Source of the DNA: Paracoccus onubensis | GTDB taxonomy: Bacteria > Pseudomonadota > Alphaproteobacteria > Rhodobacterales > Rhodobacteraceae | Direction of reading: 5' to 3' | Assembly (NCBI RefSeq): GCF_003591515.1 | Contig: NZ_QZCG01000002.1 | Coordinates: 1-64,000 of the forward strand | Length of the DNA stretch: 64,000 nucleotides | Shown here: in pieces, positions 38,377 through 46,566 of the stretch | How the letters are laid out: every line of letters begins with the position of its first letter | How positions within the stretch are numbered: the stretch's first letter is position 1 | The notes under the pieces: generated by a model | Told to the model about the DNA's origin: nothing | What the model saw: only the letters and a program-made list of their open reading frames with translations | The model's database searches: none | Made by a program: the position numbers and the translations under genes

Positions 38377-38402
38377 GGCGGGCCTTCGTAGCAGGGCCTG
38401 CC
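38377..38402 (+). promoter_or_regulatory. Intercistronic hairpin after the substrate-binding-protein gene
   Basis: GGCGGGCC and GGCCTGCC pair over eight bases, including one G.U in RNA, around a ten-base loop nine bases after the stop. Such structures often protect binding-protein mRNA from 3' decay and give excess over the permease message. Confidence 0.5.
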
Positions 38403-38452
38403 AATCCTTGCAGAATTGATTTTCGTACCCTCGCTCACGGACCTTTGGCATT

Positions 38453-39370
38453 ATGCGCAATTCGGTGAAGATTCAGACAAGGCGCAAGGACCCGGCGCGT
38501 TTCCTGCCCTATGCCTTCATTGCTCCTCTGGCGGCTTACCTGCTGATCTTCCATGCATATCCTCTGATGCAGGAATTTATCCTCAGCACGACCTATACAT
38601 CATTGCTGGATCCGTCTCTTCGCGAATTCGTCGGTCTCGACAATTATCGTGACGTGCTGGGAGATCCCGAATTCCACAAAGTACTGCGCATCACCGCAAT
38701 CTATACCGTGATCTGTGTATCCGGCGGGGTCGGTCTTGGCCTGCTGGTGGCGCTGCTTCTGGATTTCAACTTCCGGGGGCGTGGCCTCGCCCGTGCGCTC
38801 ATCACCATTCCTTGGGCTGCTCCGCCGGTCGCCGTCGCGCTTATCTTCATCTGGATGTACAACGCCCAATTCGGCATCTTCAACGACATCCTCTCCGGGC
38901 TGGGAATCAGCGCCGAACCGATCAACTGGCTGGACGATCCGCAACGGGCGCTTCCAGCAGTTCTCTTCGCCACGATCTGGCAGATATTTCCCTTTTCATC
39001 GGTCGTCATCCTGTCGGCGCTTCAGGGCGTCCAGTCCGAGCTGCGAGAGGCCGCGATTATCGACGGGGCCGATAAACTAAGCGTCTTCAAGGCGGTCGTC
39101 TGGCCTACGATCAGGCCCACGGTCGCGATTCTTGCGCTGTTGCTGACCGTCTGGTCCCTGCGCCGGTTCGATGTGATCTGGGTGATGACCCAAGGCGGTC
39201 CTCTGGGCGAGACGAACACGCTGGTCATTGATCTCTATCGCCGCGCCTTCGTTTATCTGGATCTTGGTCATGCGGCGGCTGTCGGCGTCATCGGTGTCTG
39301 CATCGCGCTGGTAGTGACCTTCATCTATTTCTGGTTGTCGGCACGTGCCGACCGGGCAGCGGGGAAATAA
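38453..39370 (+). CDS. Carbohydrate ABC transporter permease (MalF type)
   Basis: The 305-aa protein has six predicted membrane helices and the cytoplasmic EAA loop LREAAIIDGADKLSVFKAVVWPTIRPT near 200, the contact for the ATPase. The N-terminal LIFHAYPLMQEFILSTTY pattern is typical of CUT1 sugar permeases. It forms the channel with the permease encoded next, with one base between them. Substrate is unknown but should be that of the binding protein at 37127. Confidence 0.93.
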   Translation: MRNSVKIQTRRKDPARFLPYAFIAPLAAYLLIFHAYPLMQEFILSTTYTSLLDPSLREFVGLDNYRDVLGDPEFHKVLRITAIYTVICVSGGVGLGLLVALLLDFNFRGRGLARALITIPWAAPPVAVALIFIWMYNAQFGIFNDILSGLGISAEPINWLDDPQRALPAVLFATIWQIFPFSSVVILSALQGVQSELREAAIIDGADKLSVFKAVVWPTIRPTVAILALLLTVWSLRRFDVIWVMTQGGPLGETNTLVIDLYRRAFVYLDLGHAAAVGVIGVCIALVVTFIYFWLSARADRAAGK

Positions 39371-39371
39371 G

Positions 39372-40199
39372 ATGAACCGATCCTGGGCCTTCCATTTTCG
39401 CATCCTTGCCGTTCTGGCGGTGTTGGGAATAGCCGCCTTTCCGGTTTACTGGATGGCGGTTACCTCGATGACCTCTTCGGAGGAGCTTTTCGCCGGCAGT
39501 CCCCGTCTGCTGCCCGATCCGGCGCAGATCGGCACTTATGCCCGCGCGCTTGTCTCGACCCCGCTGCTGACATGGCTTGGTAACAGCCTGATCATTGCGC
39601 TTGGAACGACGGCGCTGTCGCTGCTGCTTGCAATCCTGCCCGCCTATGCATTGTCGCGGATGAGCTTTCGCGGCAAGCTGCTGCTGGCGCTGGGCCTGTT
39701 CGTGACCCAGATGCTGCCCGAGGCGATGCTGGTCGTGCCGCTTTACGACATCTTCTCGCGTTTCGCGCTTCTGGACAGTTTGACCGGGCTCATCCTTGCA
39801 AATACCGCTTTTGCGGTGCCGGTGGTGACCTGGATCCTGAAGGGCGCAATCGACGGCATCCCGACCGAGATCGAGGAAGCGGCACGGATCGACGGCTGCT
39901 CCCGTGTCGGGATCGTGCTGACGATCGTGCTTCCGCTGATTGCGCCGACACTGGCCGCGGTCGCGGTGATCGCCTTCTTTCAGGGCTGGAACGAATATGT
40001 CTTCGCGCAGACCTTCATCTCGGACGAATCCCTCAAGGTCGCCTCGGTAGGGCTGGCCAGTTTCGTAGGCGAACTGTCCACACCTATGGATACCGTCATG
40101 GCCGTGGGTCTGACCTATACGCTTCCGGCGGTCGTCTTCTACCTTCTCGTGCAGCGCTACATCGTGGCGGGCATGACCAGCGGGGGTGTCAAAGGATGA
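39372..40199 (+). CDS. Carbohydrate ABC transporter permease (MalG type)
   Basis: The ATG at 39372 follows GGGGAAATA, giving 275 residues. Motifs are FPVYWMAVTSMTSSEELF at the front and the EAA loop IEEAARIDGCSRVGIVLTIVLPLIAPT near 170, followed by FFQGWNEYVFA. These are hallmarks of the second CUT1 permease. It is encoded directly after its partner and 41 bp before the ATPase gene. Confidence 0.93.
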   Translation: MNRSWAFHFRILAVLAVLGIAAFPVYWMAVTSMTSSEELFAGSPRLLPDPAQIGTYARALVSTPLLTWLGNSLIIALGTTALSLLLAILPAYALSRMSFRGKLLLALGLFVTQMLPEAMLVVPLYDIFSRFALLDSLTGLILANTAFAVPVVTWILKGAIDGIPTEIEEAARIDGCSRVGIVLTIVLPLIAPTLAAVAVIAFFQGWNEYVFAQTFISDESLKVASVGLASFVGELSTPMDTVMAVGLTYTLPAVVFYLLVQRYIVAGMTSGGVKG

Positions 40200-40239
40200 T
40201 GCCGTCGCGTCCCGGAAATTTGTCAAACAGGCACTGATC

Positions 40240-41385
40240 ATGGCTCTCAGGTTTCAGAATATCAAAAAGAAATTCGGAGATCTTACGGTCATCCGCGACA
40301 TCTCGCTGGATGTGGGGGATGACGATTTTCTTGTCCTTCTTGGACCGTCGGGTTGCGGCAAATCGACCCTGCTGCGGATGATCGCCGGCCTCGAAGAGGT
40401 GACTTCGGGCGAGATCCACCTGAACGGCAGGCAGGTCGAGCATTTGCCGCCCAGCGACCGGAACATGGCTTTCGTATTCCAGTCCTATGCTCTTTATCCG
40501 CATATGACGGTTCGGCGGAATATTACCTTCCCGCTGATCATGCGTGAACATAAATGGTGGTTCCATATCCCGCTTGTCGGCTATCTGGCCAAGCGGCGGA
40601 TCGAAACCAAACCCGACATTCGCGAGCTGGTCTCGATAACTGCCGAAACTCTTGGCCTGACGCAGGTTCTGGACAAGCATCCGCGCACGCTTTCGGGCGG
40701 CCAGCGCCAGCGGGTTGCGCTTGGCCGGGCGATGGTGCGGCAGCCTGCGGCTTTTCTGATGGACGAACCGCTGTCTAATCTGGACGCGAAGCTGCGTACC
40801 GCCATGCGGGCCGAGATCACCCGGTTGCATCATCGCCTTGGCGGCACCTTCGTCTATGTGACCCATGATCAGGTCGAGGCCATGACGATGGGCACCAAGA
40901 TCGCGCTGCTGCGCGGCGGCGATATCCAGCAATTCGGAACCCCGCGCGAGATATATGAGCGCCCGGCGAATACCTATGTCGCCCGATTCATCGGAACACC
41001 TCCGATGAATCTGATCGAGGCGCAGTTTCAGGGGGATTCTCTCCGCATCGGCGACCGGCTTCTGCCGCTGCCGGAAACAGCGCCGCGCGGCGATGATCGC
41101 AAGGTCTGGCTGGGTATTCGCCCCGATGCGATCTCGTTGACCACCGCCGATGCTGCGGATGCGCTGCCGGTGCGGGTGACCTTGGTCGAGCATGCGGGGG
41201 CGGAATCGCTGCTGGCCTTCGATCCGGGTAGCTTGCGCGTAGCTCGGGACGAGGACGGGCAATCCGACATCATGGCGACACAAAGCGGCTACAGCGGCAT
41301 CGTGGCAGGCGATCGGGTCGGGCTGACGCTCGATATCGCGCAGGCCTCCTATTTCGACATCGACAGCGGTCTGCGCATCGACTGA
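40240..41385 (+). CDS. Carbohydrate ABC transporter ATP-binding protein (MalK/UgpC type)
   Basis: With the ATG at 40240 the protein has 381 residues; a GTG at 40186 would overlap the permease gene. It has Walker A GPSGCGKST (35-43), a Q-loop (VFQSYALYPHMTVRRN), signature LSGGQRQRVALGRA, Walker B AAFLMDEPLSNLDAK and the switch His in VTHDQVEAM. The C-terminal ~130 residues are the TOBE regulatory domain. An insertion of roughly 20 residues rich in aromatics (about 103-124, HKWWFHIPLVGYLAKRR) lies between the Q-loop and the signature, where MalK proteins are shorter. It powers uptake through the two permeases. Confidence 0.93.
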   Translation: MALRFQNIKKKFGDLTVIRDISLDVGDDDFLVLLGPSGCGKSTLLRMIAGLEEVTSGEIHLNGRQVEHLPPSDRNMAFVFQSYALYPHMTVRRNITFPLIMREHKWWFHIPLVGYLAKRRIETKPDIRELVSITAETLGLTQVLDKHPRTLSGGQRQRVALGRAMVRQPAAFLMDEPLSNLDAKLRTAMRAEITRLHHRLGGTFVYVTHDQVEAMTMGTKIALLRGGDIQQFGTPREIYERPANTYVARFIGTPPMNLIEAQFQGDSLRIGDRLLPLPETAPRGDDRKVWLGIRPDAISLTTADAADALPVRVTLVEHAGAESLLAFDPGSLRVARDEDGQSDIMATQSGYSGIVAGDRVGLTLDIAQASYFDIDSGLRID

Positions 41386-41393
41386 CTTCAGTC

Positions 41394-41411
41394 ATCCGGC
41401 ACCTGCCGGAT
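41394..41411 (+). promoter_or_regulatory. Hairpin between transporter and catabolic genes
   Basis: ATCCGGC and GCCGGAT form a perfect seven-base stem with a four-base loop, eight bases after the ATPase stop. Only TT follows, so it may attenuate rather than stop transcription into the catabolic genes. Confidence 0.4.
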
Positions 41412-41443
41412 TTCCATCCTCCGATCGATCAGGGAATTCCGAA

Positions 41444-42646
41444 TTGACCAAAAATATCTTGTCCGGTTACCGTGTTCTTGACTGCTCCATCGCCATGGCG
41501 GGCCCATTCGCGGCCCAGCGCCTGGGCGATCTGGGGGCGGATGTCATCAAGATCGAACCCATCAGCGGCGAATGGCAGCGCCATGTATCCGCCGGCGGCG
41601 CGCGCGGGAACAAGATCAACGTCTCGTTCCTGTCGCTGAACCGCAACAAGCGCTCGCTTGCCGTCAATCTGAAGGACGCAGACGGCAAGGCGTTGTTGCT
41701 GGAGCTGGTAAAAACCGCCGATGTCTTCATCCAGAATTACCGTCCGGGAGTCGCGGACAGGTTGGGGGTGGATTACGAAACGCTGTCGAAGCTGAATCCC
41801 CGGCTCGTCTATGTCTCGATGTCGGGTTATGGCGAGGACGGGCCTTATGTGAACCATCCCGGTCAGGATCTGATCCTGCAGGGCTTGTCGGGGGCGATGC
41901 TGTCTGCCGGACGCGCGGATGAGGCGCCGACCGCGGCGGGCCAGTTCCTGGTTGATGCCGTTGCCGCTTCCACCGCTTTCGAGGGGGTTCTTGCGGCGCT
42001 TCTCCACCGCGAACGGACGGGAGAGGGTCAGAAGGTCGAGGTGAACATGCTTGATGCGATTACCACGCTTCAGATGCAGGAATTGTCCGTCTATCTTCAG
42101 ACCGGCAAACCGCAGGAACGCTCGGCCGAGCCTCATGCCCATGTCTATATCCGCGCGCCTTATGGTGCCTTTGCGACCTCCGATGGTTACATCACGCTTG
42201 CTTTCCCCCCCTTGAAGACGCTTGGCGAGGTTATCGGGGAACCGTCATTCCTGAACATGGATGACGAAACCGACAGCTGGGCGCGGCGCGACGAAATATT
42301 TGCCCTGACGCGCGAGAAGCTGTTGCAAAGATCATCGTCGGAATGGCTTGAACTGTTCCGGGCAGCGGATATCTGGTGCGGCCCCGTCTATAGCTATGCC
42401 GATCTCGAAAATGACGCACAGATTCGGCATAATGGGACGATTGTCGAATATGATCATCCGACCGAGGGTCGGGTGCGTACGCCCGGGTTTCCCTATAAAT
42501 TCTCGAAAACGCCACCGGCCATCGACCGCCCGACGCCACTGGTCGGACAGCACAGCGCAGAGGTATTGCGTGCCCTTGGCTATGACGACACCCGGATTCA
42601 GGCGCTTTCCGCATCGGGTGCGATCCATCTGGGGGACAGCCAATGA
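41444..42646 (+). CDS. CaiB/BaiF-type CoA-transferase (class III)
   Basis: The 400-aa protein starts at a TTG (41444) behind AGGGA; the next Met (residue 18 or so) would cut into the conserved SIAMAGPFAAQRLGDLGADVIKIEP front. It transfers CoA between carboxylic acids. Asp171 in GQFLVDAVAAS lies where the catalytic Asp of the family is expected, and YRPGVADRLGVDYETL near 99 is a family block. It overlaps the following gene by four bases. Its presence with an enoyl-CoA hydratase means that part of the pathway runs on CoA thioesters. The acid is unknown. A decayed relative lies at 48116-48328. Confidence 0.9.
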   Translation: MTKNILSGYRVLDCSIAMAGPFAAQRLGDLGADVIKIEPISGEWQRHVSAGGARGNKINVSFLSLNRNKRSLAVNLKDADGKALLLELVKTADVFIQNYRPGVADRLGVDYETLSKLNPRLVYVSMSGYGEDGPYVNHPGQDLILQGLSGAMLSAGRADEAPTAAGQFLVDAVAASTAFEGVLAALLHRERTGEGQKVEVNMLDAITTLQMQELSVYLQTGKPQERSAEPHAHVYIRAPYGAFATSDGYITLAFPPLKTLGEVIGEPSFLNMDDETDSWARRDEIFALTREKLLQRSSSEWLELFRAADIWCGPVYSYADLENDAQIRHNGTIVEYDHPTEGRVRTPGFPYKFSKTPPAIDRPTPLVGQHSAEVLRALGYDDTRIQALSASGAIHLGDSQ

Positions 42647-43794
42647 AGCACCGCTACAAGGGCCTGACCTGGGATCATCCGCGCGGTTATAACGCGCTGG
42701 CCGCCGCTGCGGCGAGGTTGTCGGAACATGACGATCTGGCCATCGATTGGGACAAGCAGCCGCTGGAAGGCTTCGAAAGCGCGCCCATCGCCGATCTTTG
42801 CGAGCGCTATGATCTGGTTGTGCTGGATCACCCGCATGTCGGCGAAGCTTTCGCGCAGGACTGCCTGACGCCGATCGACGCGATCCTGCCAGCCGATGCG
42901 TTGGAAAAGGTTTCCGGCGCAGTGATCGGGCCTTCGCTTCAATCGTATCACTACGAGGGCAGACTATGGGCCCTGCCGCTGGATGCCGCGACGCAGGTGG
43001 CCGCATCGCGTCCGGACCAGCTTGACGCTACCGTGCCGACGACCTGGCCAGAGGTGCTGCGCCTGTCGAAATCGGGGGGTGTCGCCTTGTCGGTCTCTGG
43101 CCCGCATGCATTGCTGAGCTTTGGTTCGATTTGCGTGGCGCTGGGTGCGTTTCCGGGACTGGACGAGGGCTATATCGGGACCGAACCGGGGCTTGAAGCG
43201 CTGGATATCCTTGCCGAACTTTACGCGCATATTCCGGCCGCCGTCCTGAACCTGAACCCGATCGGGATCCTGCAACTGATGGCGACAAGTGACGAAGCTG
43301 CTTATTGCCCGTTGATCTACGGCTATGTGAATTACGCCGCGCCGGATGATCCGGAACATCGCCCGCTCGCCTTCGCTGATGCCCCCGCCGGACCCGAAGG
43401 GATCGGTTCGACTCTTGGAGGGACAGGGTTGGCCGTCAGTCGCCGCACCGAGATCTCGGAGGCATTGATCCGGCATCTGCTATGGCTGATGTCCGAGACT
43501 GCGCAATGCGATTTCATCCCCGCGCATGACGGCCAGCCAAGTCTGCGCCGGGCCTGGACGGATAAGGCGGTCAACGCGCGGTGGGGCAACTTCTACCGCG
43601 ATACCGAAGCCACGCTGGAAGCGGCTTGGGTGAGGCCGCGCTTTGACGGATATATCGCTTTCCAGACAGCCGCGTCGGCTTTGCTGCGCGAAGGCTTCAC
43701 GACGCGATGCGCCCATCGGGATCTGCTTGACCATCTGAACCGGCTTTATCGCAACCACCGCCCGCAGGCCGGCAGGCCCGGTGCGGCGCTTTGA
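42643..43794 (+). CDS. Solute-binding-protein-like protein without signal peptide
   Basis: This 383-aa protein resembles extracellular family 1 solute-binding proteins in pattern (LTWDHPRGYNAL at the front, YDLVVLDHPHVGEAFAQDCLTPID near 56, and SYHYEGRLWALPLD near 98). Its N terminus, MKHRYKGLTWDHPRG, has no hydrophobic export signal. Translation is coupled to the CoA-transferase by ATGA. It should therefore be cytoplasmic, so it may act as a ligand-binding or catalytic partner of the CoA enzymes rather than in transport. The genuine binding protein of the operon is at 37127. Function is unknown. Confidence 0.8.
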   Translation: MKHRYKGLTWDHPRGYNALAAAAARLSEHDDLAIDWDKQPLEGFESAPIADLCERYDLVVLDHPHVGEAFAQDCLTPIDAILPADALEKVSGAVIGPSLQSYHYEGRLWALPLDAATQVAASRPDQLDATVPTTWPEVLRLSKSGGVALSVSGPHALLSFGSICVALGAFPGLDEGYIGTEPGLEALDILAELYAHIPAAVLNLNPIGILQLMATSDEAAYCPLIYGYVNYAAPDDPEHRPLAFADAPAGPEGIGSTLGGTGLAVSRRTEISEALIRHLLWLMSETAQCDFIPAHDGQPSLRRAWTDKAVNARWGNFYRDTEATLEAAWVRPRFDGYIAFQTAASALLREGFTTRCAHRDLLDHLNRLYRNHRPQAGRPGAAL

Positions 43795-43807
43795 GCATGA
43801 GGACGAC

Positions 43808-44578
43808 ATGAGTGAAAATATCCTTTTCGAGATCAGCGGCCATGTGGCGCAGATCACGCTGAACCGGCCGGCCAAACTGAATGCGATGACGCCCGAGATG
43901 GCCGACGCCCTGCTGGAGGCGGTGGCCGAATGCAACGCGAGCGATACGATCCGCTGCGTGATTCTGACCGGCGCGGGCGAGAAATCCTTCTGTGCAGGCT
44001 CGGATATCCGGGAACTGGACGGCTACGATACGCCGTGGAATTTTCGTAACCGGCCCGATTATTGCGATGCGATCCGCAAGCTGCTGAAGCCAACCATCGC
44101 CGCGATCAACGGTTATGCCTTTGGTGGCGGCCTGGAAATGGCGATGAGCTGCGATATCCGCATCGCCTCGCCCAACGCAACGCTTGCATCGCCGGAAATC
44201 AGGCTGGGATGGATCGGCGGCGGTGGAATGGCGGCCTTTCTCAGTCATTCTGCCGGCATGTCCAATGCGGCACTGATGCTTCTGACCGGGGAACCTATCG
44301 AGGCCCAGCGCGGTCTGGATTGGGGCCTGATCTCTGAAATCGTGGCCGGGCAGGATCTGTTGCCGCGTGCGCATGAGCTTGCGGCGATCATCGCATCGCG
44401 TGCGCCGATCGCGGCCGAGACGGCCAAGCTGAACCTGCGTGCCTCGCATACGATGCCGCTTGAAAAGGCAATCGAATACGAGCGTGACCTGCAGACCATT
44501 TGTTTCGCTACGGCGGATGCGCAGGAGGGCCGTCGGGCCTTTGCCGAGAAGCGCGCTCCGGTCTTTCAACGGAAATGA
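43808..44578 (+). CDS. Enoyl-CoA hydratase/isomerase family protein
   Basis: The start at 43808 removes nine residues of the longer frame, giving 256. It is a crotonase: AQITLNRPAKLNAMTPEM at the front, CAGSDIRELDGYD (first oxyanion-hole strand) near 63, and GYAFGGGLEMAMSCDIRIA near 106. Both catalytic Glu positions of hydratases appear to be present, in GLEMAM and in SPEIRLGW. It hydrates an enoyl-CoA or acts on a related thioester, probably the product of the adjacent CoA-transferase. It lies 14 bp after the SBP-like gene. Confidence 0.9.
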   Translation: MSENILFEISGHVAQITLNRPAKLNAMTPEMADALLEAVAECNASDTIRCVILTGAGEKSFCAGSDIRELDGYDTPWNFRNRPDYCDAIRKLLKPTIAAINGYAFGGGLEMAMSCDIRIASPNATLASPEIRLGWIGGGGMAAFLSHSAGMSNAALMLLTGEPIEAQRGLDWGLISEIVAGQDLLPRAHELAAIIASRAPIAAETAKLNLRASHTMPLEKAIEYERDLQTICFATADAQEGRRAFAEKRAPVFQRK

Positions 44579-44586
44579 GGCCCAAT

Positions 44587-45762
44587 ATGATGACTCCCGA
44601 GCAAGTTCTGCCGAAAGACGGTTATCGCGGAACACTGCTGGCGCGGCTGTGGGATCCCCGCCATCAGGGACCTTCGCTGGTCGCGGTGCGGGAAACCGGC
44701 CTGCATGACGTCACTGCGCATTTTCCCACCACCAGCCATCTTTACGCCCTGCCTGACCCGGCGGCCGCACTGAACGCGGTTGCGGGCGAGCGGATCGCCT
44801 CGCTTGCCGAGGTGCTGGAGAATTCCGGCCCCGGCGCAGCTGGCGGCGACCGGCCCTATCTGCTGCCGCCTTTGGACCTGCAGGCGGTCAAGGCTGCGGG
44901 CGTGACCTTTGTGGTATCGATGCTCGAACGCGTCATCGAGGAACGGGCGCGGGGTAACGCCGCCGATGCCGCAGATATTCGCGCAGAGGTGCGCCGGATC
45001 GTCGGCGATGATCTGGCCGCGCTGCGTCCGGGATCCGAACAGGCGGCCGAGATGAAGCGGGTGCTGGTCGAAAAGGGGATGTGGAGCCAGTATCTGGAAG
45101 TCGGCATCGGACCGGATGCCGAGATATTTACCAAGACCACCGTGTTCGCCTCGGTCGGTTGCGGCGCCCATGTCGGCATACACCCGCAATCGGTCTGGAA
45201 TAATCCCGAGCCGGAGGTGGTTCTTGCAGTGTCACCGGATGCCCGCATCGTTGGGGCCACATTGGGCAATGACGTCAATCTTCGCGATTTCGAAGGGCGC
45301 TCGGCGCTTTTGCTGTCGAAGGCCAAGGATAACAATGCCAGCTGCTCCATCGGCCCCTTCATGCGATTGTTCGATGACAGCTTCGGGCTGGACGACCTGC
45401 GCCGGACCGAAGTCGAGATGCGTGTCGAGGGACAGGACGGATTCGTGATGGACGGATCGTCGTCGATGGCGCAGATCAGCCGCGATGTAACCGATCTGGT
45501 CGGGCAGGCGATGGGGGCGAACCACCAATATCCCGACGGGATCGTTCTGTTCACCGGCACGATGTTCGCGCCGGTGAAGGATCGCGATGGCGCAGGGCAG
45601 GGCTTTACGCATCATCGCGGCGATCTGGTCGAGATTTCCGCGCCTATGCTGGGATGTCTGGTCAACACCGTCGAAACCTCCGACCGCTGCCCGCCTTGGA
45701 ATTTCGGGCTGCGGCAGTTGATGCGCAGCCTTGTCCGGCGTGGTCTTGGCGATGCGATCTGA
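44587..45762 (+). CDS. Fumarylacetoacetate hydrolase-family protein, probable 2-keto-3-deoxy-sugar-acid dehydratase
   Basis: ATG at 44587 gives 391 residues. The FAH fold is shown by VEIGIGPDAEIFTKTTVF-like EVGIGPDAEIFTK near 173, WNNPEPEVVLAVSPD near 202 and GATLGNDVNLRDFEGRSAL near 223, with Glu and Asp residues that bind a divalent metal. This long FAH subgroup includes 2-keto-3-deoxy-pentonate dehydratases, which yield alpha-ketoglutarate semialdehyde. That fits the aldehyde dehydrogenase at 46567. It could instead cleave a diketo acid. Its stop overlaps the SDR start by one base. Confidence 0.8.
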   Translation: MMTPEQVLPKDGYRGTLLARLWDPRHQGPSLVAVRETGLHDVTAHFPTTSHLYALPDPAAALNAVAGERIASLAEVLENSGPGAAGGDRPYLLPPLDLQAVKAAGVTFVVSMLERVIEERARGNAADAADIRAEVRRIVGDDLAALRPGSEQAAEMKRVLVEKGMWSQYLEVGIGPDAEIFTKTTVFASVGCGAHVGIHPQSVWNNPEPEVVLAVSPDARIVGATLGNDVNLRDFEGRSALLLSKAKDNNASCSIGPFMRLFDDSFGLDDLRRTEVEMRVEGQDGFVMDGSSSMAQISRDVTDLVGQAMGANHQYPDGIVLFTGTMFAPVKDRDGAGQGFTHHRGDLVEISAPMLGCLVNTVETSDRCPPWNFGLRQLMRSLVRRGLGDAI

Positions 45763-46523
45763 TGACTACGGATTTCGATCTGACCGGTGAGCTGGCGCTG
45801 GTGACCGGTTCGGGAAGCGGGATCGGTCTGGGTATCGCCCATGCTCTGGCGCAAGCGGGGGCATGGGTTCTGCTGCATGGGCGCGATCGTGGGAAGCTGG
45901 AAGTCGCCGCCGGACAGTTCGCGCCGGATCGGGTCGCGGGTTGCGCCTGTTTCGATATCGCCGATGAAAGCTCGGTCGCGGAGGGCTTCGGGGAACTGGC
46001 GGATACGGGGCACATGATCAGCATTCTGGTCAATAATGCCGGATCGCAACTTCGCCAGTCCCTGCTGGACATGGACCCGGCAGACTGGCGGCGTATCATC
46101 GATATCAATTTGACCGGGGCATTCCTGGTATCCCGCCATGTGGTGCCGGGGATGCGGCAGCGGGGGCGTGGCAAGATTGTCAATATCACCTCTCTGACCG
46201 CGGAAGTCGCGCGCCCCGATGTCGGCCCTTATACGGCGGCCAAAGGCGGGCTTCGGATGCTGACCCGAGCGATGGCTGTCGAATGGGCTCCTTTCGGGAT
46301 CCAGGTCAATGCGATCGGGCCCGGGCATATCGTCACCGAGATGACCGCTGCGACGCGGGCGCAACCCGATTTCGAGGCATGGGCGCGGCACCGGACGCCC
46401 GCCGGACGATGGGGTGAGGTTCGGGATCTGGGCGGTGTTGCCGTGTTTCTGGCTTCGCGCGCGTCGGATTTCGTGACTGGCCAGACCCTCTATGTTGATG
46501 GCGGTTTCCTCGCCGCTATGTAA
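45762..46523 (+). CDS. Short-chain dehydrogenase/reductase
   Basis: The 253-aa SDR begins at the ATG overlapping the preceding stop (TGATG). It has the cofactor motif VTGSGSGIGLGIA near 16, NNAGSQ near 90, the catalytic Ser in NITSLTAE near 143 and Tyr-x3-Lys in GPYTAAKGG near 160. A C-terminal GQTLYVDGG is standard. In this operon it could oxidise the imported sugar or a hydroxy-acyl intermediate. The exact substrate is unknown; a gluconate-5-dehydrogenase-like role is another option. Confidence 0.9.
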   Translation: MTTDFDLTGELALVTGSGSGIGLGIAHALAQAGAWVLLHGRDRGKLEVAAGQFAPDRVAGCACFDIADESSVAEGFGELADTGHMISILVNNAGSQLRQSLLDMDPADWRRIIDINLTGAFLVSRHVVPGMRQRGRGKIVNITSLTAEVARPDVGPYTAAKGGLRMLTRAMAVEWAPFGIQVNAIGPGHIVTEMTAATRAQPDFEAWARHRTPAGRWGEVRDLGGVAVFLASRASDFVTGQTLYVDGGFLAAM

Positions 46524-46566
46524 TCTTCACCCATATCTACCCTTCACGGACAAAGGACGGTGCATC

